A DNA stretch of 64,000 bases from contig JAVMKO010000001.1 in NCBI GenBank assembly GCA_032164245.1, positions 20,311,603-20,375,602 of the forward strand, in the 5' to 3' direction. Shown piece by piece: positions 38,121 to 51,600 of this stretch (positions are counted from its first letter, which is position 1; each line of letters begins with the position of its first letter). Both the position numbers and the translations under genes were made by a program. The notes beneath the pieces were generated by a model. It worked only from the letters and a program-made list of their open reading frames with translations, did not search any database and had not been told where the DNA came from. The DNA is from Sternotherus odoratus (lineage: Eukaryota; Chordata; Testudines; Kinosternidae).

Positions 38121-39442
38121 TTTTGCTAAGTACCGAAGAAAGGAAGGGAAAGGGATCTCACCTTCTATTACATGGGTTCCAAAGAGGATCAAAAACAGCT
38201 GGAGAACACAGACTCAGATCCAGTGGGACAGGGTGGAGTCACGTTTGGTATACACCCTCTTGTGCAGTTAAGTATTGTTGGAAGTGGATGATTTATTATT
38301 ATTTATATCAAGGGCTGACTGAGGGTTCCATTTTATGATACATCGAGCTAGGTGATAAGCAAATGAGTAGACATGGCCTCAGCCCCAAATAACTTACAAT
38401 CTAAAGTGCCATTTTCTTCTGACTGTCGGGGTTTTTGAAATAGATTCCACAGTGTGTCAGGAAAACTGGATGTTTTTGACTTGTTCACCCCTGAAGCTTT
38501 TCCTGATACTTCTGCCTGTCACTCTTGGAAAACAGCAAATGACTAGAGGGGTCCATAATTATGCAATAATCCTGTGTTTAAAACTATAGTTTTACATTTC
38601 CATTCCACATGATTTTTGTTTAGTTTTATTTTTTTCTGCACTTTTGCCAAATGGTATGACTATTTTTGCTCACTTTTATTTGTGTTCTCCTGAGCTCCTG
38701 CTGAAAAGACCTTGCCATCTCTATATTTGTGGATTCTTTTAAAACTGTGAAAATGCTTGAACTGCTCCTGCAAATGTTGTGGCAAAACACAGGAGTTCAG
38801 TCTCGAGGGTTATACGTGTGGCAGAAGAAAGAAAGGCCCTGCTTTTGCTCCTCTTGAAGTCAATGACAAAACTCCCATTGACTTGTATTGACAAAAATGT
38901 CAATAAATCAAGTATGTTAAATTAACACAGCTTTCCAATGCTGCCTTTACCAGCTGGCACCTCTTGTGGCTCTAAGGAGGGTTACACCAAGTTTGAGAGC
39001 TCTTCCCCTTCCTACTATCAATCATTTAGTTCTTTGTCTATCGATTTCTTGTTATGATCCCAGCCCTCTGGCCAGGCCCTTACTAGTTTCTGCCCTTTTG
39101 GGGCCCTAAAGATTCAAGAGTGCCATGAGCCTGGTGAAGGATGGACGGGTTCCAGCAGCTAGAACCAGTTCCTCACAGTCCTTTGCTGTTCCCTGAGCTG
39201 CTTCCCACCTCGCCTCCTTCTAGGCCTCCCCCAGACTCCCCTTTGGGACAGCCGACTTCCCTGGCAGCTCCTTGATGGTATGGTCAAGGTTTCTCCTTCC
39301 TTGGCAGCCACTCCACCCCTGTGCCTGGCAGCCCTTTCCTCTTTACAGCTTTTGAAGCCACCAGTCAATCCCAGCTGAGCAGACAGTTTTCTTATTAACC
39401 CTTTAGTTGCCATTATGCACAGGAAAAGTGTCCAATTTAATT
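38121..39442. other. Intronic sequence
   Basis: Includes a MIR-like palindromic phrase at 38855-38890 (GAAGTCAATGACAAAACTCC). The 130-codon ORF on the minus strand at 39159-39551 overlaps the hAT relic and has no domain. Confidence 0.4.
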
Positions 39443-39652
39443 CAGTGGTTCTCAAACTGGGGGTCGGGACCTCACAGGAGGTCGCGAGGTTATTACATGG
39501 GGAGTCGCGAGCTGTCAACCTCCACCCCACACCCCGTTTTGCCTCCAGCATTTATAATGGTGTTAAATATATTTAAAAATGTTTTTAATTTATTAGGGGG
39601 TCTCCACGCTATGTGGAAAGGGGTCACCAGTTCAAAAGTCAGAGAACCAATG
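39443..39652 (+). mobile_element. hAT (Charlie-like) MITE
   Basis: The left terminus CAGTGGTTCTCAAACTGG and the inverse of AGTCAGAGAACCAATG (right end near 39652) form an imperfect inverted repeat. The body has GGGGTCGGGACCTCACAGG and AAAGGGGTCACCAG phrases of this hAT group. 8-bp flanks (ATTTAATT and ATTAGTTG) match poorly, so the duplication has decayed. Confidence 0.7.
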
Positions 39653-39660
39653 ATTAGTTG

Positions 39661-42399
39661 CTGTGCGATCTGTGCACAGAAATCCACTCGTCCTTTGATT
39701 GGGTCTTTAAATTGTGTAAAACTCTTCTACATAGTCAAAGATTCAGAGACCAGCTGAAATTGCTTGACCATTCCCAGCATTGCCTACATGTAGATTAAAA
39801 TCCTGGCCCCACTTAAGTCAGCAACAAAATTCTGAGTGATTGAAATGAGGTCAGGATTTCACCCCTGCTATTCTACTATTTGGGTAACGTATGGCAGTAG
39901 AATAAACATTAGAGTTTCCCTTTTAACCCAGAACTCTTGAATTAAGGAATATACTTTAAATAAGATGACTGTGTATTTTCTTCAGGATGTTCTTTGTGTC
40001 CATATCCTTTTACGAAATACTGATTTGCCATATTTTCCCTGTATTTGAGGACACTATAATTTGTAGTTGTTTTACAGTTGATTACATAAGGGGATGGCTG
40101 GCACGTTTTCATTTGTAAATACTATGGAAGAAGGGGTTGTTATTATAAAGCCCTAGGGGATGTGGGAAGTGGAAGGATGTGGTAGTCATGCTGCCTCTCC
40201 CCCTTCCAGTTCCCAGTTGTGATTCATCTTCTGCAGAGGCATTATTCAGCACTACATCTTCCATACAGCTTTAATATTAGCATGATTTTTAAATCTGAAT
40301 GCTGGATAATTCCATATAAGTATTTATTTATTATTGAATTATAACGATTATCATTATTATATTATTAAGTAGCAAGCTCCTAAGCCCCTTGCTCCATTTT
40401 TAAATAGGGGAGTTAGAAATGCAAGATTTGGCCCAGTGATTGTATTTCTATAGTGCTGCCTCTGGTCCAAGCACTTGGAACGCTGTACAAAATAAACGAA
40501 ACAGATACAGTGTAAGAAAATGCCACCCTCTTAAAACACACAGAAGCAAGTTAAAAGGCCCAATTTTAAAAGGGGAGTAAATGGATTGAAAGGGTATGGA
40601 TCTAGCTATTCATATAGTGATGATAATTCTAAAACCATCTTTTTATGATAAGTGAAGTGTGTTTAAAAGCAGGGAGGAAATGAAATGAGACAGGCTGCAG
40701 CGGGGAGTGAGGTCCATGCTGAAAGGCCCAAAGCAAAATTGTGATGGTCACTTTTCAGACCCAGCAGTTTATAAGCCTGGCTACCTACGAAGGGATGAAG
40801 GAGTAGGTCTTAAATGTGGCCAGGGAGTGGTGGCCTGATTGAGCTCTCTCATGAGTTTTACACTAGTGTAGTTCTGGTGGCTTCAGTGGCATTGCTATTG
40901 ATTTACACAAGTGGGAGCAAGATCAGAATCAGGCCCTTGTCTCTAAATTTTGCAGAATGTTAAACATGAAGTGCTAGGGATTGTTGTTTATAAAAAAAAA
41001 AAAAAGCAAGAGGTAGAACCCTCAGAAATGGAAATGTTGAAGTGCTCCACAATGTAACACCAGGTCCAGCTTAGTGGATGTACTGGAGATTATAAGAGAC
41101 TCTCTTCTGCTTCTTACTTAATGAACTGAAAAGCATCAATCTGTGCTCTTGTTCTGTTTTTTGGTTCCATGCACTGATGTTTACTAGGGTAAGGAATAGG
41201 TGAGAAATTACAGTTTAATAAACACAATTCCTGTCCATCCGTCCCCAGCTTCCTTATCCTCCAAAAGAAAAGAGAAAACAAGGCTTTTCTTTAGTTGTGC
41301 TACCCAAACATCAAATGTGACTTTCACAAGTAACTCCTACAGAATAGTTTTAAACTTCTGAAATGTAAAGATGGTGTGACAGATGTCCCCATCCTGGCTG
41401 ATCTGAATTTTACCTGCTGGATAAATAATGATGATTTTAATAATTAGAGTTCTGTCTCTATGCATCTTACCAATGAATTTCTCTGTCTTGAGCTATGCTG
41501 CATGAAAAGAGCTGACAGCAATTAGTTTGGTGTTGAAATAGTACTTTTCGTAGTGGGTAATGTCATGTGTGCAACTGAGGATTGGGCAATAGATGTGTGT
41601 ACAAAACAGGAATAAAAGGGCAGCACTTCTTTGGGGAGAAACCTGTGTGTGAAAAGGCCCACTGAAATCAAAGAATGTGGGGCAAGTAGCACTATAGTGA
41701 GAAGGAAGAGAGAAGCTGATCATTGATACAGAGTGGGGAGAGTGTAGCCCAATGTCCGTGCATGTTTGTAATAGAAACAAAAGTTTTTTGACATCTGGAA
41801 TAGAATGAATGACACCAGGGAAATCAGACGCATCTCCACATAAAGCAAGGCTTACACCCAGACATACCCTTGAAGATCTTCCTGGCATCTTTCATTCACA
41901 CTCTCTCTCTTGCTCTCTCCTCCCCCCCCCCCTTTCCCTTCCTCCCTCAAGGCACAATTTGTAGCAGTCTCAGGGCTGCTTTATATTGTAGCAGCTGATA
42001 ATTGCCCCAGAGAAGATCAGCCCGATGTAGAACTCCCTGCCCCTCATCCCTTTCCCTGACTATGCCCAGCTGGATTCTGCAGCATGGAGGGGTCCTTGAG
42101 TGGTATAGCGCTGCAGCAGCAGGGCTTCCTGTGCTGCACCATGTATACCCAGCTGCTCAAACAGCCCCTGCAGCTCCTGGCAGCCAGTGTAAATTATAAC
42201 AGTCTTCAGAGTGCTTTAATGTATGCCAGTGATTAGATCAACACCCAGAGGGTCCCAGTATCCCTAGGAATTCCAAAAGTGGCTTAAAGCCACTAGTTAA
42301 GCTAGTGCTAGTTAAGCCCTCTCTCCTGATTTGTGCAGAGCACTTCTCAGCTCAGCCCCAGATCTGACTCATTGCCAAAGTTCTGGGCAGTCACTACCA
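39661..42399. other. Intronic sequence
   Basis: A MIR-like relic lies at 40840-40940 (TTTTACACTAGTGTAGTTCTG and ATTTACACAAGTGGGAGC). Poly(A) at about 40990-41004; CT-rich tract at 41896-41950. The 131-codon minus ORF at 41493-41888 has no recognisable domain. Confidence 0.4.
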
Positions 42400-42790
42400 G
42401 AAAGATACTGACAAACTGAAGAATGTCAGAGAATGGCAACAAAAATTATCAGTCAGGTATAGGGATTGATTTAGCTTGTTTAAGCAATGATTGAGAACTA
42501 TAATGTAATTAGAGTGTGCAAACCCCTAGGACAGAGAAAAAATATTTAGGGTCACCAAAGTATATAACTAGGAGAACTGGGAAGAAGTTGGCAAAGGGGA
42601 AAATTTAGGTTTAATATTAGGATATATTTTCTGACGGTGAGTTGTGTTAAACTATGGAATAATGTCACAAGGCAGAGGGTCAAAGTTCATTCACTCCCAA
42701 GTTTAAAAGTGGACTGGGCAATGCATTAATAAGTTATTGTAGAGAACTTCGCTGCACTGGTAGATGAATTAACTGAAAACATCTATCAAA
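42400..42790 (+). mobile_element. Old CR1/L3-like LINE 3' relic
   Basis: Weak but ordered CR1/L3-like phrases on +: GGATTGATTTAGCTTGTTTA, GTTTAATATTAGGATATATT, AACTATGGAATAATGTCAC and AAGTTTAAAAGTGGACTGG, corresponding to the C-terminal RT tail in such LINEs. Heavily decayed. Confidence 0.45.
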
Positions 42791-43991
42791 TGTTATCTAT
42801 TTCTAATTCCTGTGTGAAATTATATTCTAATTGCTACCAAATTTATACCCTGAGTGACAAATTACAACCTGAATTTATTATTATACAACTAGATTATAAA
42901 CCTTTAATTCTAGGCATTTCAGATATAAATGCTGACATAACTTCAGTTATGTGAATGCTGCCACTTTAATTCAAAATTATGGTAGTGATTTAAGCCAAAT
43001 TAGAAAACAAAAGCACTAATTCCCTTACTCTGTGTACAACTGAGCCCAATAGGGACCTTGTATATTGCTCTGACAACACAAATTTATATTTGAGTTTTTT
43101 TTCCACGTACGTACTTTAGCATCCCAGACCACAAAACATAATAATAGATGCACTAGTTATGGAGAAAAGTGTAGCTAAAAGATACAGTAGTAAAGTTCTT
43201 ATTTGGCTCACTTTTTTTATTTTAGAAACAAAATGTTTGGTAAACGAGGGCTGATTTGTATAAAATTAAAGATCTTAGTAGGGCTGATTAAACAGACTTC
43301 CTTTGCACCTGTGTATCCCCTTGAATTTATTATTCAATTTTTTATTTGTTATGCTCAATATTTTTCTGTTGTATTCAAGGGACAATGCCTTTCTTGTAGC
43401 AAATGTAACCTCATTTAGACTACCGTGAACTCCAGCCAAAAACTGTGTAGTGTAATACATAAAGCCATTGAGTTCAAATTTTGCACTACAGACAGGTCAT
43501 TTTTATGAGAAATTCTTCATATCCTTTGGGCCAAATTATTAGCTGATTGAAGTGGAGCAGAATTTCCCCCTTTGTGTCAACAGGTCCCTATTCATTCAAA
43601 ATAATTATGTTTTGTATATAGTAATACTCTTCAATTCACGAAACTATTTAAACAACTTTATGTGAAAAAAATAAAGTATAATCTACCAGATAGATTATCT
43701 TCCATCACAGTTTCCAGGCTACAAATTTCATATGAATTAAAGGATGCTTTTGGATTGGTTATAGACTTTGTCCCTAAACCTGGTTTTCAGATAAGCAGCG
43801 CACAAATGAAGTTGCGGTGTGGAAAGAGTTACTAGATAGCATTCCCCTGATCCTCAGCCTGCTATGTGTCCCTCACTGCAACTTGCAGCAGCCTAGAGGA
43901 CACTAAATTTTGCCATCTTTCAATAGTTCTATTGCAGTCAGGAATCTACCTGACAACTAATTCTGAAATAGTTATGTCACTTCTAACACAG
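42791..43991. other. Intronic sequence
   Basis: AT-rich unique sequence. No family recognised. Confidence 0.4.
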
Positions 43992-44104
43992 ATTAATTTA
44001 AGCAGGTCAAGACTCCAGAGAAACTGAAAAAAATTACTTTTTGTGTGTGGATTCAAGGCAGTTTATGCCAAAACCCTTTCCTGTGTAGACAAGCCCTTAC
44101 ACTG
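43992..44104 (+). repeat. 113-bp segment duplicated at 48766-48878
   Basis: Identical over 113 bp to 48766-48878 in direct orientation, 4774 bp apart. It ends in TGTGTAGACAAGCCC followed by TTACACTG; the TAGACAAGCCC text is the inverse of a GGGCTTGTCTACAC MITE end, so the source may be one end of a MITE. Confidence 0.9.
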
Positions 44105-44702
44105 GTTTCATACCAATGCAATTCCATTTAATCTAAATTAACCCTTGATATAATCTAGTGTAAATAAGACAAAAATAGGCCTTTGGGCATTATTTTGGCC
44201 AACTGAGGGCTCTCATTTATTTCCAATAAAGCAACAGAATTACAATCAAAACTGCAAGGACAAATGCGCTAATAGAATACTTTGACTCAGATGCTCCGCT
44301 GTGCTAAGGCCACTTTACATCATGCTGCTAGAACAAAACAACACTAAAGATGGTATAGTTAGGTGCAGAAAGGTTGTGCCAGTATAGCAAGGTCTTCAAG
44401 TCAGGTAGAACCAGTGCAAAGGCTCCTGTGTACACTGACCAGTACTGGTGTAAGGTGTGTAGGATGCATCCCCAGTGATCACTGTCTGCCATATGCCCCT
44501 TGAGGCCGTGGATAGCTGGCAAAATTTAGAGAAACCTCTAGGCTGTAGTAAGTTACACTGAGGTACACATCTGGCTGAGGATGAGGGGAATGCAAAGGTA
44601 ACAAAGAGTTGGCTTAGTACTCCCTGACTTGCACTGTGCACCTGGTTAGCTGCAACCAGTGTTTATGGGTGAAGTCTATAATCAGTCTGAAAGCATCCTT
44701 TA
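44105..44702. other. Intronic sequence
   Basis: No firm feature. Possible decayed MITE text at 44330-44530 (GTATAGTTAGGTGCAGAAAG). Confidence 0.35.
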
Positions 44703-45640
44703 GTTCATTTAGTTAATGATTTGGATGATGGGATAGATTTCACCTTCAGCAAGTTCGCAGATGACACTAAGATGGGGGGAGAGGTAGATGCGCTGGAGGG
44801 TAGGGATATGGTCCAGAGAGACTGAGATAAATTTGAGAATTGGGACAAAAGAAATGTGATGAGGTTCAACAAGTACAAGTGCAGAGTCCTGCACTTAGGA
44901 CAGAAGAATCCCACGCACTGCTACACATTGGGGACCAACTGGCTAAGCAGCAGTTCTTCAGTAAAGGACCTAGGGATTACAATAAATGAGAATCTGGATA
45001 TGAGTCAACAGTGTGCCCTTGTTGCCAAGAAGACTAATGGCATATTGGGCTATTCTAGTAGGAGCTTTTCCAGCAGATCGAGGGAAGTGATTATTCCCCT
45101 CTATTCGGCACTGGTGAGGCCACATCTGGAGTATTGTGTCCAGTTTTGGGGCCCCCACTTCAAAAAGGATATGGACAAATTGGAGAGTCCAGCAGAGGGC
45201 AATGAAAATGATTAGGTGGCTGGGGCACATGGCCTATGAGGAGAGGCTGAGGTAACTGGGCTTACTTAGTCTGCAGAAGAGAAGAGTGAGGGGGAATTTG
45301 GTAGCAGCCTTCAACTACCTAAAGGGGGTTCCAAAGAGGATGGAGCTAGGCTGTGGTCATCAGATGGTGGCAGATGACAGAACAAGGAGTAATGATCTCA
45401 AGTCACAGTGTGGGAGGTCTAGATTGGATATTAGGAAACACTATTTCACTAGGAGGGTGGTGAAGCACTGGAATGAGTTACCTAGGGAGGTGGTGGAATC
45501 TCCATCCTTAGAGGTTTTTAAGTCCTGCTTGACAAAGCTGTGGCTGGGATGATTTAGTTGGGGCTGGTCCTGCTTTGAGCAGGAGGGGTGGACTAGATGA
45601 CCTCCTGAGGTCTCTTCCAACCCTAATCTTCTATGATTCA
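44703..45640 (+). mobile_element. CR1 LINE, 3' end with RT C-terminus
   Basis: The best-preserved CR1 in the window. It starts within the RT domain (VNDLDDGIDFT and FADDTKMGG, about 44713-44775) and continues through FNKYKCRVLHLGQKN (44860-44905), KDLGITINENLDMSQQCA (44967-45020), PLYSALVRPHLEYCVQFWGP (45096-45155) and RRNLVAAFNYLKG (about 45290). It ends with RSRLDIRKHYFTRRVVKHWN and ELPREVV (45415-45500). The 3' UTR closes with TTCTATGATTCAATC at 45630-45645. A frameshift near 45210-45290 and missing N-terminal ORF make it dead. Typical 5' truncation. Confidence 0.9.
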
Positions 45641-47994
45641 ATCACACTGCGCTCTGTAGTGAGAAATATAAGAAGACTCAGAAGACTGAGAGTCTGGTCC
45701 AAATCAAGCTGCCACATCTCTTCAGCCTCCCTACTCCCTTTCTCAGTTACTGATGTTGTGCATACAGATAAGGGACACCAAATACAGGTAGTCTCCATGT
45801 TAGCTTTTTCTACCAGTGATGTTGCAGGTTGATTCAATCTTACCAGTGTTTTAAAGTGAAGATATGAGGATGAGAGGACAACTTTCTGATCAAAACCATT
45901 GTACGCAGTAAAGCTAGTTTAAAAATAGAATAGTTCAATCGCACGGAGGGGTGGGTCAAGTTTCACTGGTATGCTCTGTCCTCTTTGTGCTGCTCCAGTA
46001 AGACAAAGCATCTATCAACCTGCAAAACTGGGTGTGCATGATGGCTAGAGCACAGCTCTGTGTGTGAATTTGGCCCATGATAGTTAAAAAAAGCTGTTTT
46101 TTTTTAAGTAGCCCTTTAAAGGGTTCCGTTAAATGTAACAGCAGCACTGCTAACTTTGCCCTTTCCTGGGATGTATAAAGATCTTTGAACAGGGTTCAGG
46201 GAGCCAAATCATCTCTATTTGTGTTATGCTAGAAAGCTAAACCTTTCCTAACATGTCTCTTCTTTTAGGTATCACAAGTTCATATGGCTTAACCCTCCTT
46301 TGTCTAGCAGCTTTTTAACTTCTGAAATGTTTTATATCAGATGAAATACAGTTCCGCCTTTTGGGATCTTTGAAATTTCTAGTGTAACAACAAAATAACA
46401 CAAAGGCTTTCTTTTTTTCAAATACTGTACTGTACTTCTTGACACTTTCCAAGAGGAGAAGACAAAATATTTAATCTTCTGGGTATAACAACTGGCCAGA
46501 AAAGGGCTGAGCAGGAGAGAGGAGGAGAGAGAGAAATGTAACTTTCATGGAGAACTTTTACTGCTGAAAGTTCCACTCAGAACTTCAATCTGAAGAAACT
46601 TTAAATACAACATCTGCTATGGAACAATTTTATTTGCTATCAGGAGATTTAGTACAGGTTCTGTTAAGAGGAAATTTTTCTTTTGTAAAGTCTAAAGAGA
46701 CCAACCAAAAGAATGTTCATTTACCTTATTCTCATTACAATAAGCTAAGAAGATTATAGACCTAAAAGCCACAAGAAGTCCAGTTGGAGCGAGGTATTTA
46801 ATTTTTTTTTCTTACTGGTAGGGGTTAGATTATTAAAGGCTCTTATTCAGAGGTGTGGGAGAAAGGTTTAACAATCTTCCTGCACATCGCTCAGTCCATG
46901 AAAAGGCCTGTTGGAAATGTAGCCCCACCCCTCTGTGGAGGAGAACATAGGCAGTGTCCTTCTGGGATAGAGCCTGCACTATTGAAATCAGTGGGCACTT
47001 TGTATTGGCTTCAGGCTCTTGGTGTGCTATAGGGGAACAGAGTGCTTGAAAGGCTATGGTACCCTCCCTACTAGGCTAGAGAGAACGGTGTGCAAGACGA
47101 AAGAGTTCCTCAGATGGGTTTAGCTATAACTAACATCAAGCTGAGCTGGTTCCTCTATGAGTGGCCATCCAGATAATAAAAAGAGTCCATAACTGAGAGT
47201 CCTTTGAGCAAAGTTCTCTATGTTTAACCCTTTCTCTGGAGATTTTCATATCAAGTAGTTACATCAGTAATCCCTAGCACACATTTCACTTCCACCTTTC
47301 CCATAGTATTACACTTTGAGTGCCAGTCCAGTTAATAGCAATAGTTTTTTGGAAAGAAAAAGAAATGAAACTTCACTCCTAGGGTGTTGGAAGAACCTTG
47401 TAATTTTGGAATCACTCTGCCTGTCCCCCTGGGAAGGAGAATGATGAAAAATCCCTTGATAGACAGAAATTCAAATTCAAACTCTGACAGAATCAGCCAT
47501 GAAGAATATTAAATAGGACACATGCTTGAATAATCTCCATGATGGTTGGCTCCATGATGTAGCTCAGCTAGAGAAAGAAAAGAAAGACCCATTAGGACAA
47601 AAGAGTTACCAGAGTAAACTCCCCTAGCCCCACTTCAACACTCTGTGGAGTGAGTTCCCCCTAGAATATCCACCAGGAGGAGAATGAGGAGACCTCCCAG
47701 ACATTAAGTAATGTTTTAATTAATTTTATTATTATGACATATAGATGTGTATGGAAACCAATAATGACAGCTTCCAGCCTGAAGAATTTGCAATCTAGAA
47801 GTTAAAATAAGAGACCAGAGGTGAAGAGAACACAAGAGGTTGGGTAGGAACAAGGACAAGTGCAAGGATGATACTATCATGCTATTATAAAACAGCCAGA
47901 GCTTATGCCTTTCACTGTCCTGGGATTCTACAGTCCTAGGCTCTAAGCAGCATGGTGCTAATAGGAAGATGAACAGATTCATAAAGTCCAAGTT
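45641..47994. other. Intronic sequence
   Basis: More than 2 kb of unique-looking DNA, AT-rich with a few polypurine patches (46500-46540). Nothing identified. Confidence 0.4.
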
Positions 47995-49080
47995 TCCAAG
48001 AAGGAACCAGTGTGATTATTTATGCCACATAGGCCATGGAACTTCCCCAAATAATTCCTAGAGCAGATCTTTTCAATCTTGATTTTAAAATAGTCAGTGA
48101 TGGAGGATTCACCTTGACCCTTGGTAAATTGATCCAATGATCAATTACTCCCACCATTAAAAATGTATGCCTTATATCCGGTCTCAATTTGTCTAGCTTT
48201 TACTTCCAGCCAGTGGACCATGTTATACCTTTCTCTGCTACATTGAAGAGCCCATTATTAAATATTTGTTCCTCGTAGAGATAATTACAGATTTTAATCA
48301 GGTCACCCCTTAACCTTTCTGTTATGATAAATAGATTGAGTTCCTTGAGTCTATCACTCTGAGGCATATTTTCTAATTTCATCATTCTATTGGCTCTTCT
48401 CTGAACCCTCTCTAATTAATCAACATCCTTCTTGAATTGTGGGCACCAGAAATAGACACAATATTCCATCAGTGGTCGCACCAGTGCCAAATATAGGGAT
48501 AACACCTCTACTTCCACTTGAGATTCCCCTGCTTATGCATCCCAGGATCACATTCATTCTTTTGGCCACAGTGTCACCCTGGGAGCTCATGTTCAGCAGA
48601 TTATCCAAATCTTTTTCAGAATCACTGCTTCCCCAGAAAGAATCCCCTCTCCTATAAGTATGGCCTACATTCTTTGCTCCTAGATGTATATATTTATATT
48701 CAGTTGTCTTCAAACTCATATTGTTTTCTTGCACCCACTTTACCAAACAATCCAGATTGCTCTGAATTAATTTAAGCAGGTCAAGACTCCAGAGAAACTG
48801 AAAAAAATTACTTTTTGTGTGTGGATTCAAGGCAGTTTATGCCAAAACCCTTTCCTGTGTAGACAAGCCCTTACACTGTTAATCAGTTAAGTCCCCTTTA
48901 TTATTTACCACTCCCCCAGTTTTTGTCATCTGCCAGCTTTATCAGTGATGATTTCTTGTTTTCTTCCACACCATTGATAAAAATGTTAAATGGCATAGAG
49001 CCAAGAACTGATCCCTGCGTGATCCCATTGGAAACGCACCTGTTTGATTATGATTCCCCATTTACAATTACAGGAAATTT
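47995..49080 (-). mobile_element. CR1 LINE, 3' portion, carrying a foreign 107-113-bp insert
   Basis: Antisense CR1 from the 3' UTR (GGCCATGGAACTTCCCC, about 48030) through RT remnants on the minus strand (48420-48830: HLGAKNVGHTYRRGDSFWGS, then KDLDNLLNMSSQGDTVAKR) to an upstream RT part near 49075. The reading is interrupted at 48766-48878 by the 113-bp segment copied from 44 kb. Stops and frameshifts throughout. Confidence 0.8.
48766..48878 (+). repeat. Second copy of the 113-bp duplicated segment, inside CR1
   Basis: Identical to 43992-44104. TTAAT precedes it (48767-48771, inside the matching part) and follows it (48879-48883), so it may be an insertion with a 5-bp duplication or microhomology. 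CR1 sequence continues on both sides, so this copy is the newcomer. Confidence 0.9.
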
Positions 49081-51600
49081 GCAGAAAAAGGAACTTTGTA
49101 TCATGGGATGATACAATTTACTGGACCTGTACCTCTCTCCCATCAATCTCCTGCACAATGCCCAAGCAAGAAGGGTTCTGTAAGGGAGGAAAAGGGTTGG
49201 GTTGGTGTTATGCTTTCCGCTGATGTTTATCTTGAATAGATTGGTCTGCAGTGGAGCCAGCATCCATAATCTCCTGGCATTTATGCAGTCTGAAACTCTG
49301 CATACATTTATGTTGGATCAGTCTCTAATAATTTATTTTATTCTTAGTGTTTTCAACTCTTTGGCACGAGTGGTTTTGTCAGTGAATGATGTGGGAGGGG
49401 AAAATGACTTGCGGCATGAAAAGATTAAAGGATAATGTCTTGGGGAATCATTCATTTTTTCTGACTGTTTCGTCAGAGCCTTATCTTATGTGTATATAAT
49501 GTGCGTTTGGAGTATTTACCTTAACAGCTCAGGGCTTATAAAGTGCCTATTTTTTATATAGTGTCTTGCTAGTGTGACAGCTAGTAAGAGCTCAAGAGAC
49601 TGTTTTTGAAGTATGGCACTCTGATTAGATAAGAGAGATTCAGTGAGGAATCCACATAACATAGACAGTAAATTTTCCAAGAGTCATTTTTTTCTCAATG
49701 CACCATTGTTCTCATGTGATGTTGTTAATTAAATCCAGTATGTATTTAGCATACATACATAAATACGTTTTTTAATTACTGGTTGTAACTTCCACTATTT
49801 TCAGCACATCAGTCTCCTACCAGTTTGTCAATATTATCTTTATTTATAACAAAGATTGGATAACTGAAGTAGTGTATTTTTATAGCCTTCTGGTTTCAAT
49901 TGACCTGTAATTTACAAAATAATGACTTTCCTTTGACTGATTCTAAATGAGCTCCATATTACTTTGAGTTGTGAGGTTCCAGTTACTTTTCAGGTAGTTA
50001 AATAGAGAAAAGAAGTACAGTCCTAGATTCTCTAATCTCTTGAGAGCAGTTTTGTGTCTTCTTGAAGCACTTGGATGGTAAATAAAGCACAGATCCACAG
50101 AGCCCCTGCAGTGTTCAGAGCAGGAGGTGGATACTATGCAGTGTTTGTGGCACGAATACACACAACATGAGGTAAAAATACATATTGAACAGCAGTTTAT
50201 TTCACTGACCACTTTCATCCTGTGCACTGACGGAGGCAGGGGTCCAGCAGGAAAACTAGTATGTGATCATGTGGCTAAAGACCCACCCAAAGTTTCACAG
50301 GAGTGCTGTATCAGAATTGGGACTATACCCCAAGGGCAGCTGCACCCCCACTGACAGAGAAAATACAATCAAGGAGGGTGGCTACAAACATAGGGGGAGC
50401 CTCCCATGGGAACAGCAAGGAATATTTTCACTCTTGTTCACTACTGGGTGTTATTTTAGTGGAGCGCAACTTTGAAATCCATCAGGAACTCAACAGGAGC
50501 ACAGCAAGTAGAAGCTGCATCCAGGATGCACTGATTTAGTGTTTCACTTGGCAGACCCATCCCTACTGTTGGCCAGTGCTATCAACTTCAGGATGTGTGA
50601 TGATTTCTTATGGGTCACGGGTAACCTGCCAGGCAGACATTTTGCTGATAGACATCCAGCACCAAAGTCTACTCTAACTCAGCCTGGCATAGACTCTGAA
50701 GTGAAACTCTTCTCAGATCACCGGGCTCCCATCCTTATGGTTTTACCCAAAAGACCATCCTTCCCATCTTAGGAATTTAATCATAGGAGTGTTGTTTTAC
50801 CGAATCAGTCAAGGATAGCCATGAGGAATACAGACTTCCTGTGTATTTGTCTGAGACATGTAAACAACTCTAATCTGTGAGCTTGTGTCAGAATGTGTTT
50901 AGAATTCAATATTGCAATCAAAAATGCCTCATTGATTTAAAAAGAATAAATGAGTCTAGTAGAAGATATATTCTTTTGTTGTCAATCAGTAAAACAATTA
51001 TAAAAGACAAGCACGGGCAGAATAAACTTCATACAACACATGTGGATAAATTGTAGCTCAGGGTGTTGTTCATTGTATCCTATTACTGGAAGCTGCTCAA
51101 ATCAAGGTGGAGCACCTCAATCCAAGACTTGTGCTTTCAACAGGCGCTACCTCTGTATTGAAAATGAGGGCAGCCAGAATTATAAGCAAATTAAGTGTGG
51201 CTCTTGGGCTTCTGAAATCTGCCAATGAGGACTCAGGTGGGCAAATTTTGGAGGATTCTCTCATAAGATTTAACTTGTCTCTACTACTTCCCATCTTTCT
51301 GTTGTTGCTAATTCTGCTTATTCCACATTGCTAAAAGGGGGCAGCTCTGTAAGTTACTTAGAGAATTTAAGACAGACATTTGGAAATGAATACCATGCTT
51401 CTAATTCATCCCTCATAAATCCATTCAATCCTCTTTAAATATGTGATTACCATATCAAACACAGATTTATGTTGTGGAAAGGCAAATTTGTCATTTCTGC
51501 TTGATACTTCAGAACAACTTAGTAAATAAAGACAGAAACCTGAAAATAGTTCAGTTCATTATTTTTACCTATCTCATTTATGAATATCTATCTCTCTATA
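49081..51600. other. Intronic sequence
   Basis: No family recognised over 2.5 kb. It ends in a TATC-rich tract (51585-51600) at the Helitron 5' end. Confidence 0.4.

Noticed and set aside
44856..45552. ORFs of 119 and 88 codons as host genes
   Set aside because: They are the C-terminal reverse transcriptase of a CR1 LINE.
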